Source: Apostichopus japonicus
Lineage: Eukaryota; Echinodermata; Holothuroidea; Aspidochirotida; Stichopodidae
Reading direction: 5' to 3'
Length of the DNA stretch: 64,000 nt
Assembly (NCBI RefSeq): GCF_037975245.1
Contig: NC_092583.1
Span: 4,187,264 to 4,251,263, forward strand
Position 1 is the stretch's first letter. Every line of letters begins with the position of its first letter. Positions 51,355 to 61,944 of the stretch are shown here, in pieces. Both the position numbers and the translations under genes were made by a program. The notes beneath the pieces are model-generated. The model did no database searches. It was not told the DNA's origin and saw nothing but the letters and a program-made list of their open reading frames with translations.

Positions 51355-53117
51355 CTGAGAATACAAACAAAATACAACAAAAATTGAAGCAGTCTGCCTT
51401 AGTTATTCCTATACAACATAAGATGATAAAACCAGAATGCAAAAATGCATTGTGGTTTCGATGGAGTAACATGAGCAGTTTTCTTCATGAATCTCACGTA
51501 ATGTATAGCGAGGGTGTACATGTTTACAAGGGTTTCGTGATTTGACCTCTGATGACCCCAAATGACCTTTGACCTCCACCAAAAACAAAAGGCTCTTTAA
51601 CTCAATGTGGTACTTCTACACACTAAATTAGAGGTTGGCCCAAGCTTCGAGTATTGAGATATCCTGATTACAATGTTTCCACAATTTGACCCCTGGTGAC
51701 CCCAAATAATAACCCCAATTTAATAGATATCACAAATAATATCCATTGTCTGACTTCTGAAAACTAGTATTCTCCATCCAAGGTATACTATACCCAAATA
51801 TTTTATTCTTGGCTCTCGGAAGAAGCAAACAGCTCCACTCAAACACACATGCCTAGATACAAACCATCACCATTAGTACATAGCCATAGATCCTTTTTTT
51901 TTTTCCCTTGACAAGGAATCAACCAGAAAGCCAATAGGCTTAGTGACTACTTGCCGAGTTTTATGAGAACATTTCATATAATAACTGAACACATCACTTT
52001 CAAAGGATGAGTAAGACTAAAACCGTGACCTGGTGGTTCGAGATCAAGTCCTCCATGAATTAATAACATATAATAACCGAAACAATCAGAACTGTTTAAC
52101 TGTATAAATACCTATGTGCATTCTATTTATTCATGAAAGCAACATGCCAGCATCTTCAAATGTTGTAAGACTAAGAACAAAACACAAAACACCCCATTAC
52201 GCAGCAAATATCGCTACAAAATATGCACATTTTGCGCTAAATCTTTTTATAACTTACTAAGTATAGCACTCAGAAAAATCTTACCCATGTCATTTTGAAG
52301 AATATTGTGTCCTCTTTACAATGATGTGTTGTTATAAATCATGCGTGTGAACTAAACCCCAAACTTTTTAATCTGAAAAGTAAAAACCACTTTGGAAAGC
52401 AGTGAACCTCTTCAAAATGTCCCTTTCTGTCAATGTTAACATTGTGCTTTCTGGGAGTGTGATTGCATAACCAATTTCTTTCCTCTATAGTGATTGGAAT
52501 TCGACTTGATTGGTTAGTATTAAGGCTCAAACTTTTCAACAGCATATGAAGAGCATCGTAAGAAATTTGTGAAGTCCTCCTTTACGCGGCTAATCTGAAC
52601 ACAGTAAAGTGTGCAGCGCTCTCCGGCACAGCAATTTTCGGAGAGTGAAAACCGCAACACTTCCTGTGCGTGCAACAGCATTTAATTCTCCGACAGTGGG
52701 CCATTTATAGAGCAAAAGTTTCCAGATGTAAATTATTTACACACTTTCTTTGAAAGTATATATTGAAAGAGTGCTGACAGGAGGGAGCGCTCTAGTCTAG
52801 GCAGCAATTACATGCTATGAATGATATGATACACCAAGTGATTGCATTAACACTTACAAGCCAAGGTCATGATCACTGGTTTGTCTGAATTTGTCATTTC
52901 ACTTGATCTCTGCTGTTTGCAAGAAAGTTCATTACAACGATTGTGTAACAATTTACTACACAATTGTATAAAAACGAAAGGAATGCCTCGACCGTCGAGA
53001 TTTAATGCATACCGAAGCTTTCAAGTAAAATCATTTAGCCTAGCCTAAGTAAGTTAGGCCTGAGGCAAACAGAACTATTGTGCACAGCTTAATTTGAGTG
53101 GTACTTGTTACTGTTAC
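51355..53117 (-). other. Intron of zinc-finger gene 2
   Basis: Bounded by the donor G|GTAACA (53117) and the acceptor at 51355. It includes TGACCT-rich blocks at 51530-51720 (TTTGACCTCTGATGACCCC, TGACCTTTGACCTCCACC) like those in the intron of the paralogue. The frame at 52339-52545 is not recognisable. Confidence 0.65.
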
Positions 53118-53169
53118 CAGTATTATCCACAGGCGACCCTGGTTCCAATTTTATGGAGATTTCAAACAT
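53118..53169 (-). CDS. C2H2 zinc-finger protein 2, first coding exon
   Basis: The ATG at 53169 starts MFEISIKLEPGSPVDNT plus one base, then the donor G|GTAACA. Sequence, length class, donor context and phase (1) match the first exon of the paralogue at 25662-25725. The IKLEPG motif resembles a sumoylation site. The 5' UTR and promoter are not resolved. Confidence 0.72.
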
Positions 53170-53317
53170 TTTGTATCCTTTGGATCGGTGCCATCGGTAT
53201 GAATTTAAGCTACTTTTGTGTTAAAGTAAACTGTGGTTCGTGATTCATGGCTTTCGAAATCTTCTTTTCTGCGATTCGTATGTTTTAAAACTGATTTTGA
53301 TATGACACAGTCGAACA

Positions 53318-53600
53318 AGGTAGCATACTCCTATTAGAGTCTATCCATCCACCTGATTGTTCTCCTGTTTCAGGAAAAGTGCCAAAAAAACAGCAGGAAA
53401 ACACCTTTTGGACCTGTTATCAATCATTATCTCGTTTTTTGTGGCTTGCATGATGAAGAGCATGAATGGAAGTAAATGTGGTGAGATAATTTGGTCAATT
53501 GAGGCAATTTTAGACCCCTATAGGCCTCCCAGGAGCAGCGTACGAAAATTGTTTACTATTGATTGAAGAAGTTTGTTTACAAGTGACGAAAACTTCCGCA
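53318..53600. repeat. Left copy of a duplicated segment
   Basis: From AGGTAGCATACTCCTATTAGAG to GACGAAAACTTC this matches 55028-55310 with about 90% identity by eye. Both copies contain CTCCTGTTTCAG|GAAAAGTGCC and an open frame of about 60 codons (LSIIISFFVACM, EAILDPYRPPRSSVRKLF). The right copy lies inside a TIR element, so this is probably a truncated copy of that element rather than an exon. Confidence 0.7.
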
Positions 53601-53610
53601 ATAGACCTGT

Positions 53611-54944
53611 TTGAAGGTAGCAGCCAATAACAGCAGACACTAACAGCAGTCAATAGTGTATATATCAACGTTACGCGCGGTTGGAGACTGATGTTTGCAC
53701 ACTGTGACGAGCGCTGGGTACGCTGTGGCGAGAAAGTGGATCCCAGCAGCCACGTAGGGCAGACTATATTAGCAGACATATAACAAGACGGTTCATTTTC
53801 TTACCTGTCTAAAAGCGATAATATTTCACCCTACGTATACTGTAAATGTGGTGCTAACCGGACCTCTCATCTAGGTCGATATACTGAAGGGAAAACAACT
53901 TTAAAATCATAACACATTACTGACGTGCATTCCGCCCTTTCAGAGTGGTCCGTATCTGGGTTACTGACTTTAAGGCCACTTTTGGTCGTCAAGAAATCTT
54001 TATTACCGATATCAGATATACACCACGTGAAAGAGGAACCTTTCTACTTCAATGTGGTGCTTACCGGACCGCTCATCTATAGGTCGATAACTCAACTTCA
54101 TCGATTTTGGAGAAAAAAAATCTTTAGATCATTTTTTACTAGATCATTACACATTACCTACATAATGCCCTCTTAGCCGGAGAGGTCCGTATCGGGAATT
54201 TATGGCCACTTTTGGACAAGAAATCGGATTTGTTAACGATATCAGAGATACACCACGTGAAAAGGGAACCTTTCTACTTGAATGCGGTGCTAACCGGACC
54301 TCTCATCTAGGTCGATAACTGAAATTAATCGATTTTGGCAGAAAACAACGTTTAGATCATTTTTTAGATCATTACACATCAGTACGTACACATTGCCCGT
54401 TTAGAGAGGTTCGTATCGGGGTTAAAAATTGAAGACCACTTTTGGTCAAGAAATATTTGTTACCGATATCAGAGATACACCACGTGAAAGAGGAACCTTC
54501 CTACTTTCATGTGGTGCTAACCGGATCTCTCATCTAGGTCGACAACTCAACTTTATCGATTTTGGAAGAAAAAAAATCTTTAGATCATCTTTTAGATCAT
54601 TACACATTATTACATACTGCCCTCCTAGCTGGAGAGGTCCGTATCGTGGTTAAAAATTTGTGGCCACTTTTGGTTAAGAAATCAGATTTGTTACCAATAT
54701 CAGAGATACACCACGTCAAAGAGGAATCTTTCTACTATAGTGTGGTGCTAGCCGGACTTCGCATATATGTCGATAAATCAATTAAATTGATTTTGAAAAG
54801 AAAAAACAATACCTTTCTTATATATGCTAATTGGAACAACACACCCACGACCGCAGTGTCAGTATTGTGCGTTTTGTCTTACTGTCCATTTTCTCTTTAG
54901 TGGCTGCTGTTATTGTGTCTGCTCTTAGTGGTTGCTACCTTCAA
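53611..54944. mobile_element. TIR element carrying a 230-bp tandem array
   Basis: The left end TTGAAGGTAGCAGCCAATAA (53611) is inverted relative to the right end, which finishes GTGGTTGCTACCTTCAA (54944). Similarity extends about 30 bp (AGCAGACAC is shared). Between them, from about 53844 to 54800, a 227-231 bp unit is repeated about four times (CACCACGTG near 54021, 54251, 54478 and 54709). No TSD is evident. Confidence 0.72.
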
Positions 54945-55025
54945 TGAGGCCCAACGACGTAGCAGGGTTACCAGCCACAGGTGATAAATAAACGCTAGAC
55001 TTGCCAAAATAAGACCCAAGAAAAG

Positions 55026-55503
55026 CTAGGGTGGCATACTCGTATTAGAGTCTATATCCATCCACCTGATTGTTCTCCTGTTTCAGGAAAAGTGCCAAAA
55101 GCAGCAGGAGAACATCTTTTTGACCTGTCATCAATCATTATCTCGTTTTTTGTGGCTTGCATGTTGAAGAGCATGAATGGAAGTACATGTGGTGAGATAA
55201 TTGGGTCAATTGTGGCAATTTTAGACCCATTAAGGCCTCCCAGGAGCAGCTTACGAAAATTGTTTACTACTGAGTAATGAGGTTTGTTTACAAGTGGCGA
55301 AAACTTCAGGCTCTGATAGCAAAAAATCTGCTCGGTCATGGTACGAAAAATTGATGGTGCCATGAAAGACCAACTTGACAGCTATCCAGTGATGGGTAGC
55401 GCTTAGCTATAGTGAGAACTTCTATCTAGACTTAGAGACCACATTACTTTTGTGATTTAGTGTGTAAGTCAATGGGGCTTTTAATGGGCGTATGCCACCC
55501 TAG
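55026..55503. mobile_element. 478-bp TIR element (CTAGGGTGGCATAC)
   Basis: The left end CTAGGGTGGCATACTCG and the right end GCGTATGCCACCCTAG are inverted, 14 bp perfect. TA lies at each outer edge, which could be a TA target duplication or part of the TIR. The interior contains the open-frame block shared with 53318-53600. Confidence 0.75.
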
Positions 55504-56032
55504 ATATAAGTTTTCACTAACTTATGTTTTAATTTCAATCATTTGTTGCACTGATTCATAAGATAAGCAGTCTCGTGATCTTTTTTAATCACAAGTTATA
55601 ACGGTTTATAATAATAAGGAAATAATACAAGTAAACTGAACTGTGGATTTAACAAACAGACTGATTCAGGCCTTATAAAAAAGTATAGTCTCTCACGAAT
55701 ACAGTTTACGCGGTACTATAAAAACCACGGAAACCTATACATATATTTAATGTGTTGCCAAGTGGTAATTTGGTCTCGAAAGTTACAGAAAACAAGTAAA
55801 TATTTTGTGAATTACCAATTTTGGGCGAAAAATGCTAGATTGCGCCAAATTTGAAGGAAAAAAAACGTACGCTAGAACGTGTAATAGAAAGTGAAGAAAA
55901 AAACCGCCAGATCTAGTGTAGAAACGCTAACGTTGGTAACCTTGGTACGTGGTAATGTGTAGCATGAAAATACATAGACAGTCAATTTAGGGAGTGATCA
56001 GTGGCCTGTATGGCAAGCCTGATGTCCATAGT
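55504..56032. other. Gene-free stretch
   Basis: No supported feature. Confidence 0.5.
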
Positions 56033-56165
56033 TAAAAAAAAACTGAGTTTATCGCCAATAAACTTGGTTTTCCAGCGAAAAAAAGAGTTTTCGAGACTCT
56101 GTTTTCACGGCGATATTCCTTGTTTGCTCAAAAAATCGAGTTTATTGGCGATGAACTGAGTTTTT
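56033..56165. mobile_element. Short MITE with 28-bp inverted ends
   Basis: The left arm AAAAACTGAGTTTATCGCCA and the right arm TGGCGATGAACTGAGTTTTT are inverted with a few mismatches over about 28 bp, total length about 133 bp. Confidence 0.72.
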
Positions 56166-59100
56166 CTAATCATTGTACGTTATGCTTTCCATAGGAGTGC
56201 GCAAAGGGCTGTGTCCCAGAACGGGGTCACGGCCCCACTCCCAACTCCCATCGACACTCGGGGAATGGTGCAGTCGGGCATCTTTTGCATTCAGCCGAGG
56301 AAACTTTCGACCACCGCTATACAGGTGGGTGTATAAACCTCCACCCCTTTTATTAAAGACCTAGTTAATGGTCGAAATATGCATAAGAATACACCATTTG
56401 ACGTCAATTTTCAGCACCACTCATTTTAAAAGCCTTGATTCGCCTCTGGCCCTTCAATAAAATGGTTTAGCTTGGCCCATGATTTTAAAATCCCCTCCCT
56501 CCCCGACTGCCGCCTTTGAAATCCTGTGCACGCCCCTGTGTGCGATCAAACATACAACACTGTATAAGCCTATGTAACAGGAGATTTTCCGAAATATAGG
56601 GTCTTCACCTAGCGAATACTGCCTACTACAAAATACCATGGCTTTCGACCCACGGGAGAAATTAGTGCCCTACTCGATCTCAACCCTCAACAACTTCATA
56701 ACTAATTGCTGTACAAAGCGTAATGACGGGCGATTGTTATACTAATTAATTATTTAAATGGTAATGTCGGAGAGCGCCTGCCACCATTTGTTACTTTTAA
56801 AGTAGAATGAAATCCTGTCCGGTGTTGCAACAACCCGGTGTTGCAGTTAATACATACGGCAGAATAATACTATAATAAAAACTTCTATGAAATAACTGAA
56901 ATTTGGCAGGAATGTTTCATTTATTTGTCACACACACCCTATATAAGCTTCCCATATTGTTACCAGAGCCGTACACATACGGCTCTGATTGTTACTTTAC
57001 AAAAGCGAGGGCGCTTCAGAAGTGGCGCAAATGATTATTGTAATATTTCTTTGCTCAAAATATTAGTGGCCTTTTCACGAGATTGTAAGATAATCATTCT
57101 CTCAAAAACCTAAAATGTATTTGAATTGCCTCGAACTTCAAATCCGCTACTCCAAAGAAAATAAAGTACTAAACCAAGTAGAAAAACGAGGACTATAGTA
57201 AGTTGACTTGACGAGAACGAAATGAGAAACTTTATTTGAAATAAAAAGTAAAAAAAACAAAACATGCAGCCCCATTACTATCGCTTCACTGATGATATTT
57301 TTCTTCATTTGGACCCATGGTAAGGAGGCACTATCATATTTCAAGACCCACGTAAATTATTTCCTTAGTAGCATTTAGGTCACTTTCGAAGCCTCAAGTG
57401 ACTCAGTTACCTTACCTATATGTCCTTCTTAAGTTGAAGCCCAATGGGACTTAGCATCCTCGCCGATAACCATCAGTATACCTACATTTCGATAGCACGT
57501 ACCCACCCAACTAATTCGACGAAATCACTTGTCGATAGTCTTTGTTTTAATGAAAAGGATGTGCTCCAAAACACAAGATTATAAGCAGGAAATTGGTTCC
57601 TTAATCGGGCATTTCCTCTCTAATATAATTATTACATGCATAAATCACGGCAGGCACAAAGCGGACAAAAATCATTCTCAGGGACCTGCCTTCGCACCCG
57701 GCGCAAGGATGACTGTAAACGTATACCTCTGGTCTTCGACTACCGCTTCTTGTTCCTTCCCTTGCTCGCTTGCTTTCTTGCTTGCTCTACGGAAACCTTT
57801 GAACAACATTGTCATAATCACTCTAATAGGCATTAGAAATCATGAAAATAGCTGCAAATCCACCAAAGAATGACAGTTTTTTCTTAATTCTAGTTATATA
57901 AATAAACATGAGCTGATTATGCACATTGATGATGTAAAGAGAGTGACTACCTAATTTTCTGCTTCATGTTTCATGCCTGTGGCCTCAGAAGGCGATAATT
58001 TGAAATATTTTATTGTCTTCTTTGAAAAGAGGAACATCTCATTATTTAATGAGCGCACTACTCCACGCCATAGTTTGTACATATTTAATGAGTTTCCCAG
58101 AATTATCAAACTTCAAATGTGTATATCTTGGAAACTGAAAAAAAAATCATCAGATTTTGAATGAGAATATCACACACAACAAATGTACTGAGTGAATATG
58201 GCGCAAATTTTCTAGTGTCCGTAGTATATTTAAGCGGGATTTCTGATTGTTTAATGATGACCCACTCTCTCTAGCAATTTTTAAAGAGCCCCCTCTACTT
58301 GAACTTCGGCAACCCCCCTCCCCTTTGAACGTTTGCCTATACCTCTTCTAACTTTTCACCTACAAAACAGGACCACCAAAGGTAATGTCGGCTGTCAGAA
58401 GGCCCGTTACCAAATCTGTAAACATAGGATATTATACTGATGGGGAAAGCATTACCATCCCTAAATTAAAATCCAGTCTAAACTGTCATTCTAACATAAT
58501 ATTATTTATATTTCCCACTGTAATGTGGTCGTGGTTTCTACGGTCGGTGAAACGGGCACCAAATTCCGTCTACGTTTTACTCATCACAAAAAATTAATTC
58601 GGGACAAATTCCCAGGTTACCCAGTTGCTGAATAGTTTAGTAACCCCAACCACCCTACTAATTACCTCAAATACACCCTCATAGCATCCGGTGTCTCAGT
58701 CGCTGAATCGCTTTAACATATTTATGTATAACATACAAGTACCCGGCAGCCTAGGCAGTTGAACACGTCCTCCCTGGTAGTGGCATGCTAAGAAACTTCT
58801 ATCTTTATCATGCACAATCAGTTCTATAGTTTGCATTAATGGTGTAGCCAACTACTTTAACATTTAACTTATTAGTACTGAGTTGTTGACTAAATTTTGA
58901 ATTGTTTTATAGATCATCGACGATTATTGCCCAATAAAAAATCATATCTAGGTAGCCTATGTTGATGTTTATGTTGGCATCAAATGAAATAGCGCACAGT
59001 CTACTTCTCATTGAATTTCACAACACTGTAAAGACTATCTGTTGTATATAACGTTATGTAATACTTTATTGCAAGTAATTTCAGTGGGGTGGGGGTAGCA

Positions 59101-59715
59101 AGCATGGCCGAGCCGTGCGAAGCGCGGCTTCTGCAAGTTTACAGAAGTGATGAGTGACAAACAGATTGGCAGTTATCTTCAAAAGCAGCACTTTAAGATT
59201 TACATACTCTTGAAATCCATAGATTCTGAAGTTAGCTGCTCATATGTTAGATATAAAATTGTATACAAATGAGGCGTAAAAACCATTATCAGCTCCCTGG
59301 CGCAGCATGGTACTGTAATTTCTTTTTGCTACAGACAAATACACTTTCACCAATGTGTAGTATTGCATATCTTCACAATTTAATATGCATTTTCATGAGC
59401 TAGAATAGGGAGCATATTTACAACAATTAGTTTGTTTTGACACTTGGCTATCGAAATAGGTAATTTTATACATTCATGCATAAGCTCACGATTTTGATTA
59501 CAGTAACCTTCTGCCACCGGATCTGAAAATGTCAGAAGAGGTTATAGCGCTTACACAGGTTAAATCTCTGACCAAGGTGGCTAAATCCTGACGAGACCAA
59601 AATCACAACATTGCACTACGGCGCACATACACAGAAATATTTTCTGAGTTCTCTGTACGCATTGACTTTGCACTGGAATGAGATCTCAAAAGAAAATGAA
59701 GTTCGTGATATTGAT
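56166..59715. other. Gene-free stretch with a hairpin
   Basis: No supported exon over 3.5 kb. CAGAGCCGT-ACACAT-ACGGCTCTG at 56964-56987 is a perfect 9-bp stem hairpin. A right-terminus-like CACGCCCCTG after C-rich tracts at about 56490-56538 suggests a truncated hAT-type element. Confidence 0.45.
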
Positions 59716-59892
59716 TCAACAAAATGTTCGTGAGGCGTTGCAAATGTTCGAAGCCCCAGTCCCAAGCCCCCCACGGTATGGTACTCATACTTCATGGACG
59801 TCTAGCTGGTACATACGAAATTTGGATCAGGACTTAGTTTGGGTCAAATCCCTATTTTCCATGGCGCAGGGGCCCGAAACACATGCCAGATA
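59716..59892 (-). repeat. Inverted copy of the 236-bp repeat
   Basis: GTGAGGCGTTGCAA ... CCACGGTATGGTACTCATAC ... TTGGACTTACT is the reverse complement of the unit at 60525-61030, with few differences. The pair could fold into a stem around the Penelope-like fragment. Confidence 0.85.
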
Positions 59893-59924
59893 TGCCAATT
59901 CTGTTTTGGACTTACTACCAATCC

Positions 59925-60198
59925 TAAACAAAAGGAACCACCACTGGTGTTCAAGCTTACCTATACACCCCACATCAAAACCACGCATTTGAAAAAAGCA
60001 CTTTTGAAACATTGGCATTTAATTTCGCAACACGCGGAATTATCCAAACTGTTTCCAAAAGAACCGATTCTTGCCTACAAAAGGGCCCAAAATCTCAAAG
60101 ATTTACTTGTTAACTCAAGGTTTCGTACTAACGAAGAATCAGCTGACTCTCAAGGTTCACACGAAGCTCTTTTAGATGCTCTTATAGATGCACTATGA
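59925..60198 (+). pseudogene. Penelope-like element fragment
   Basis: The frame reads PPLVFKLTYTPHIK ... LLKHWHLISQHAELSKLFPK, then EPILAYKRAQNLKDLLVNSRF, ending at TGA (60198). The order (FxxTYxPxxxxxxxxLxKHWxL, LFPxxPIxAYxRxxNLxDLLV) is the region after the RT of Penelope-like and related retroelements. Only this block is present, and the GIY-YIG endonuclease is not visible. The frame continues upstream into the inverted repeat, which is not part of the protein. Confidence 0.65.
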
Positions 60199-60524
60199 GT
60201 CCATAAAAACTCGTGCACAGAAAATAGATGCATTTTGAGAACGAGACGCTCATGCCGAATATAAAAAATTCAAAGGCCTACTACTGATGAAGCTCCTCCT
60301 ATAAAGTTGAGAGCAGAAACCGGTCTAGTTGGTCATAAGAACCTACGCTAGTCTTTCTTACTATTAAAAGTACACTCAATTCACCTAATAGGTGCAATTA
60401 TGTTTCACCATGAGGAGCATGCTATAAGTTCATGTTCTTCGGGCCCTCCCTTAAAAATACATCAGGTTCTTGGCCACTACGTTGCGTTAGATAGTGTAAA
60501 ACCGCCTACACCCCCATTTCATTG

Positions 60525-61030
60525 CAACGCCTCACGGAGCTAACACAAAGTCAATGGGAGCTGTTTCATTTTTTTACTAAGTCCAAAACAGAATTGGCAT
60601 ATCTGGCATGTGTTTCGGGCCCCGTGCGCCACGGAAAAGAAGGATTTGATCCTTTACTAAGTCCTGACCCAAATTTCGTATGTACCAGCTAGACGTCCAT
60701 GAAGTATGAGTACCATACCGTGGGGGGGGGGGGCTTGGGACTGGGGGCCTTGAACTTTTGCAACGCCTCACGGAGCTAACACAAAGTCAATGGGAGCTGT
60801 TTCATTTTTTTTTACTAAGTCCAAAACAGAATTGGCATATTTGGCATGTGTTTCGGGCCCCGTGCGCCATGGAAAATAGGGATTTGAGCCAAACTAAGTC
60901 CTGACCCAAATTTCATATGTACCAGCTAGACGTCCATGAAGTATGAGTACCATACCGTGGGGGGGGGGGCTTGGGACTGGGGGCCTTGAACTTTTGCAAC
61001 GCCTCACGGAGCTAACACAAAGTCAATGGG
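60525..61030 (+). repeat. 236-bp tandem repeat, two units plus a partial third
   Basis: CAACGCCTCACGGAGC recurs at 60525, 60761 and 60997 (spacing 236). Units contain ACTAAGTCCAAAACAGAATT, a G run (11-12) and CTTGGGACTGGGGGCCTTG. It is the reverse of the copy at 59716-59892. Confidence 0.93.
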
Positions 61031-61819
61031 AATTTTTAATGATACTATAACGCACTGCACATATCTCGGACTTAAGTTTATTTTTGCAGAGATTTAACCC
61101 TCGTGAGCGCTATAACCCCCTCTCGAAAATGTGGCCTTCCATGTTATTTCCATCGTCTGCTGAAGTCGTTTTAAGTTACACATGCATATGACATACAGTT
61201 TCTGCACGGGCTACTACGTCAGTACGTGTTTATAATTCAGAACGAGTCGATCATTGAAACGTCGCTGACATGCACACAGTGAGTTTAAGTTGTGTGCGAG
61301 GCTACGTGGACAACAACAGTCACAAGTGGGACCAAATCGTTTGCTTTTCTGCTAGTAAGCTCCCTACTCAAAATATTTGCAATTGTAAGTTACTAGTAAC
61401 ACGGGCCGCGCAGCCCAACTCAACAGCTAGGCTAATTTTGTTTGGCCCCAGACTAGTTTTAAGCCTCGGCCTAGATTAACGCAAGACCTACAGCTCTATA
61501 CAGGTTACACCCCGCAGTTACTCATATTTAACTTTTAAGGAGTGCTTAGCGTTTGATGTATATAAAGATAGGCGGTACTTACGTTAGGCCTAATAAAATC
61601 ATTTGGCAGAGGAGCCCTGTTGAACTTATAATGCATGTGCAAATTTGGACTAAGGAATTTGCTATAAGATTAGTTTCCATTGACTGCTAAGCCATATTTG
61701 CAAGAGGGGTCAACTTAACTGGTACTAGTGGTAGGTTCCAAGTTTGTGGTATTCTGTGCATATATGCGTCCAATTCTATTGACCACTGACCATTCATTAT
61801 GTTCTTTGATTAGTTTCAG
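61031..61819. other. Putative 5' region of the CASD1-like gene
   Basis: No coding exon recognised. It may contain the promoter and a non-coding first exon of the gene whose exon begins at 61820. No TATA box could be assigned. Confidence 0.35.
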
Positions 61820-61944
61820 GTACAAAGGATCTTATTTCCGTACCTTAACGACAGAGATGCTCACAGAACAGAATGCCAAAGTAGCTGCCTCAGTACTGGT
61901 TGTCTTGTTTGTTTCACATTATGCCTTCCAGTTCTGGCTTCATG
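61820..61944 (+). CDS. CASD1: CASD1-like sialate O-acetyltransferase, first visible coding exon
   Basis: An exon between the acceptor TTAGTTTCAG and the donor CATG|GTAAGT. The likely start ATG is at 61857 (MLTEQNAKVAASVLVVLFVS), though the frame is open upstream (YKGSYFRTLTTE), so an earlier exon could supply the start. The segment has the AKV...V hydrophobic stretch that forms the N-terminal signal anchor of CASD1. CASD1 acetylates sialic acid in the Golgi, giving 9-O-acetyl sialic acid, which echinoderms are known to carry. Phase 1 joins exactly to the next exon (G completed by GT). The catalytic SGNH domain and the multi-pass membrane part lie beyond the window. Confidence 0.72.
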
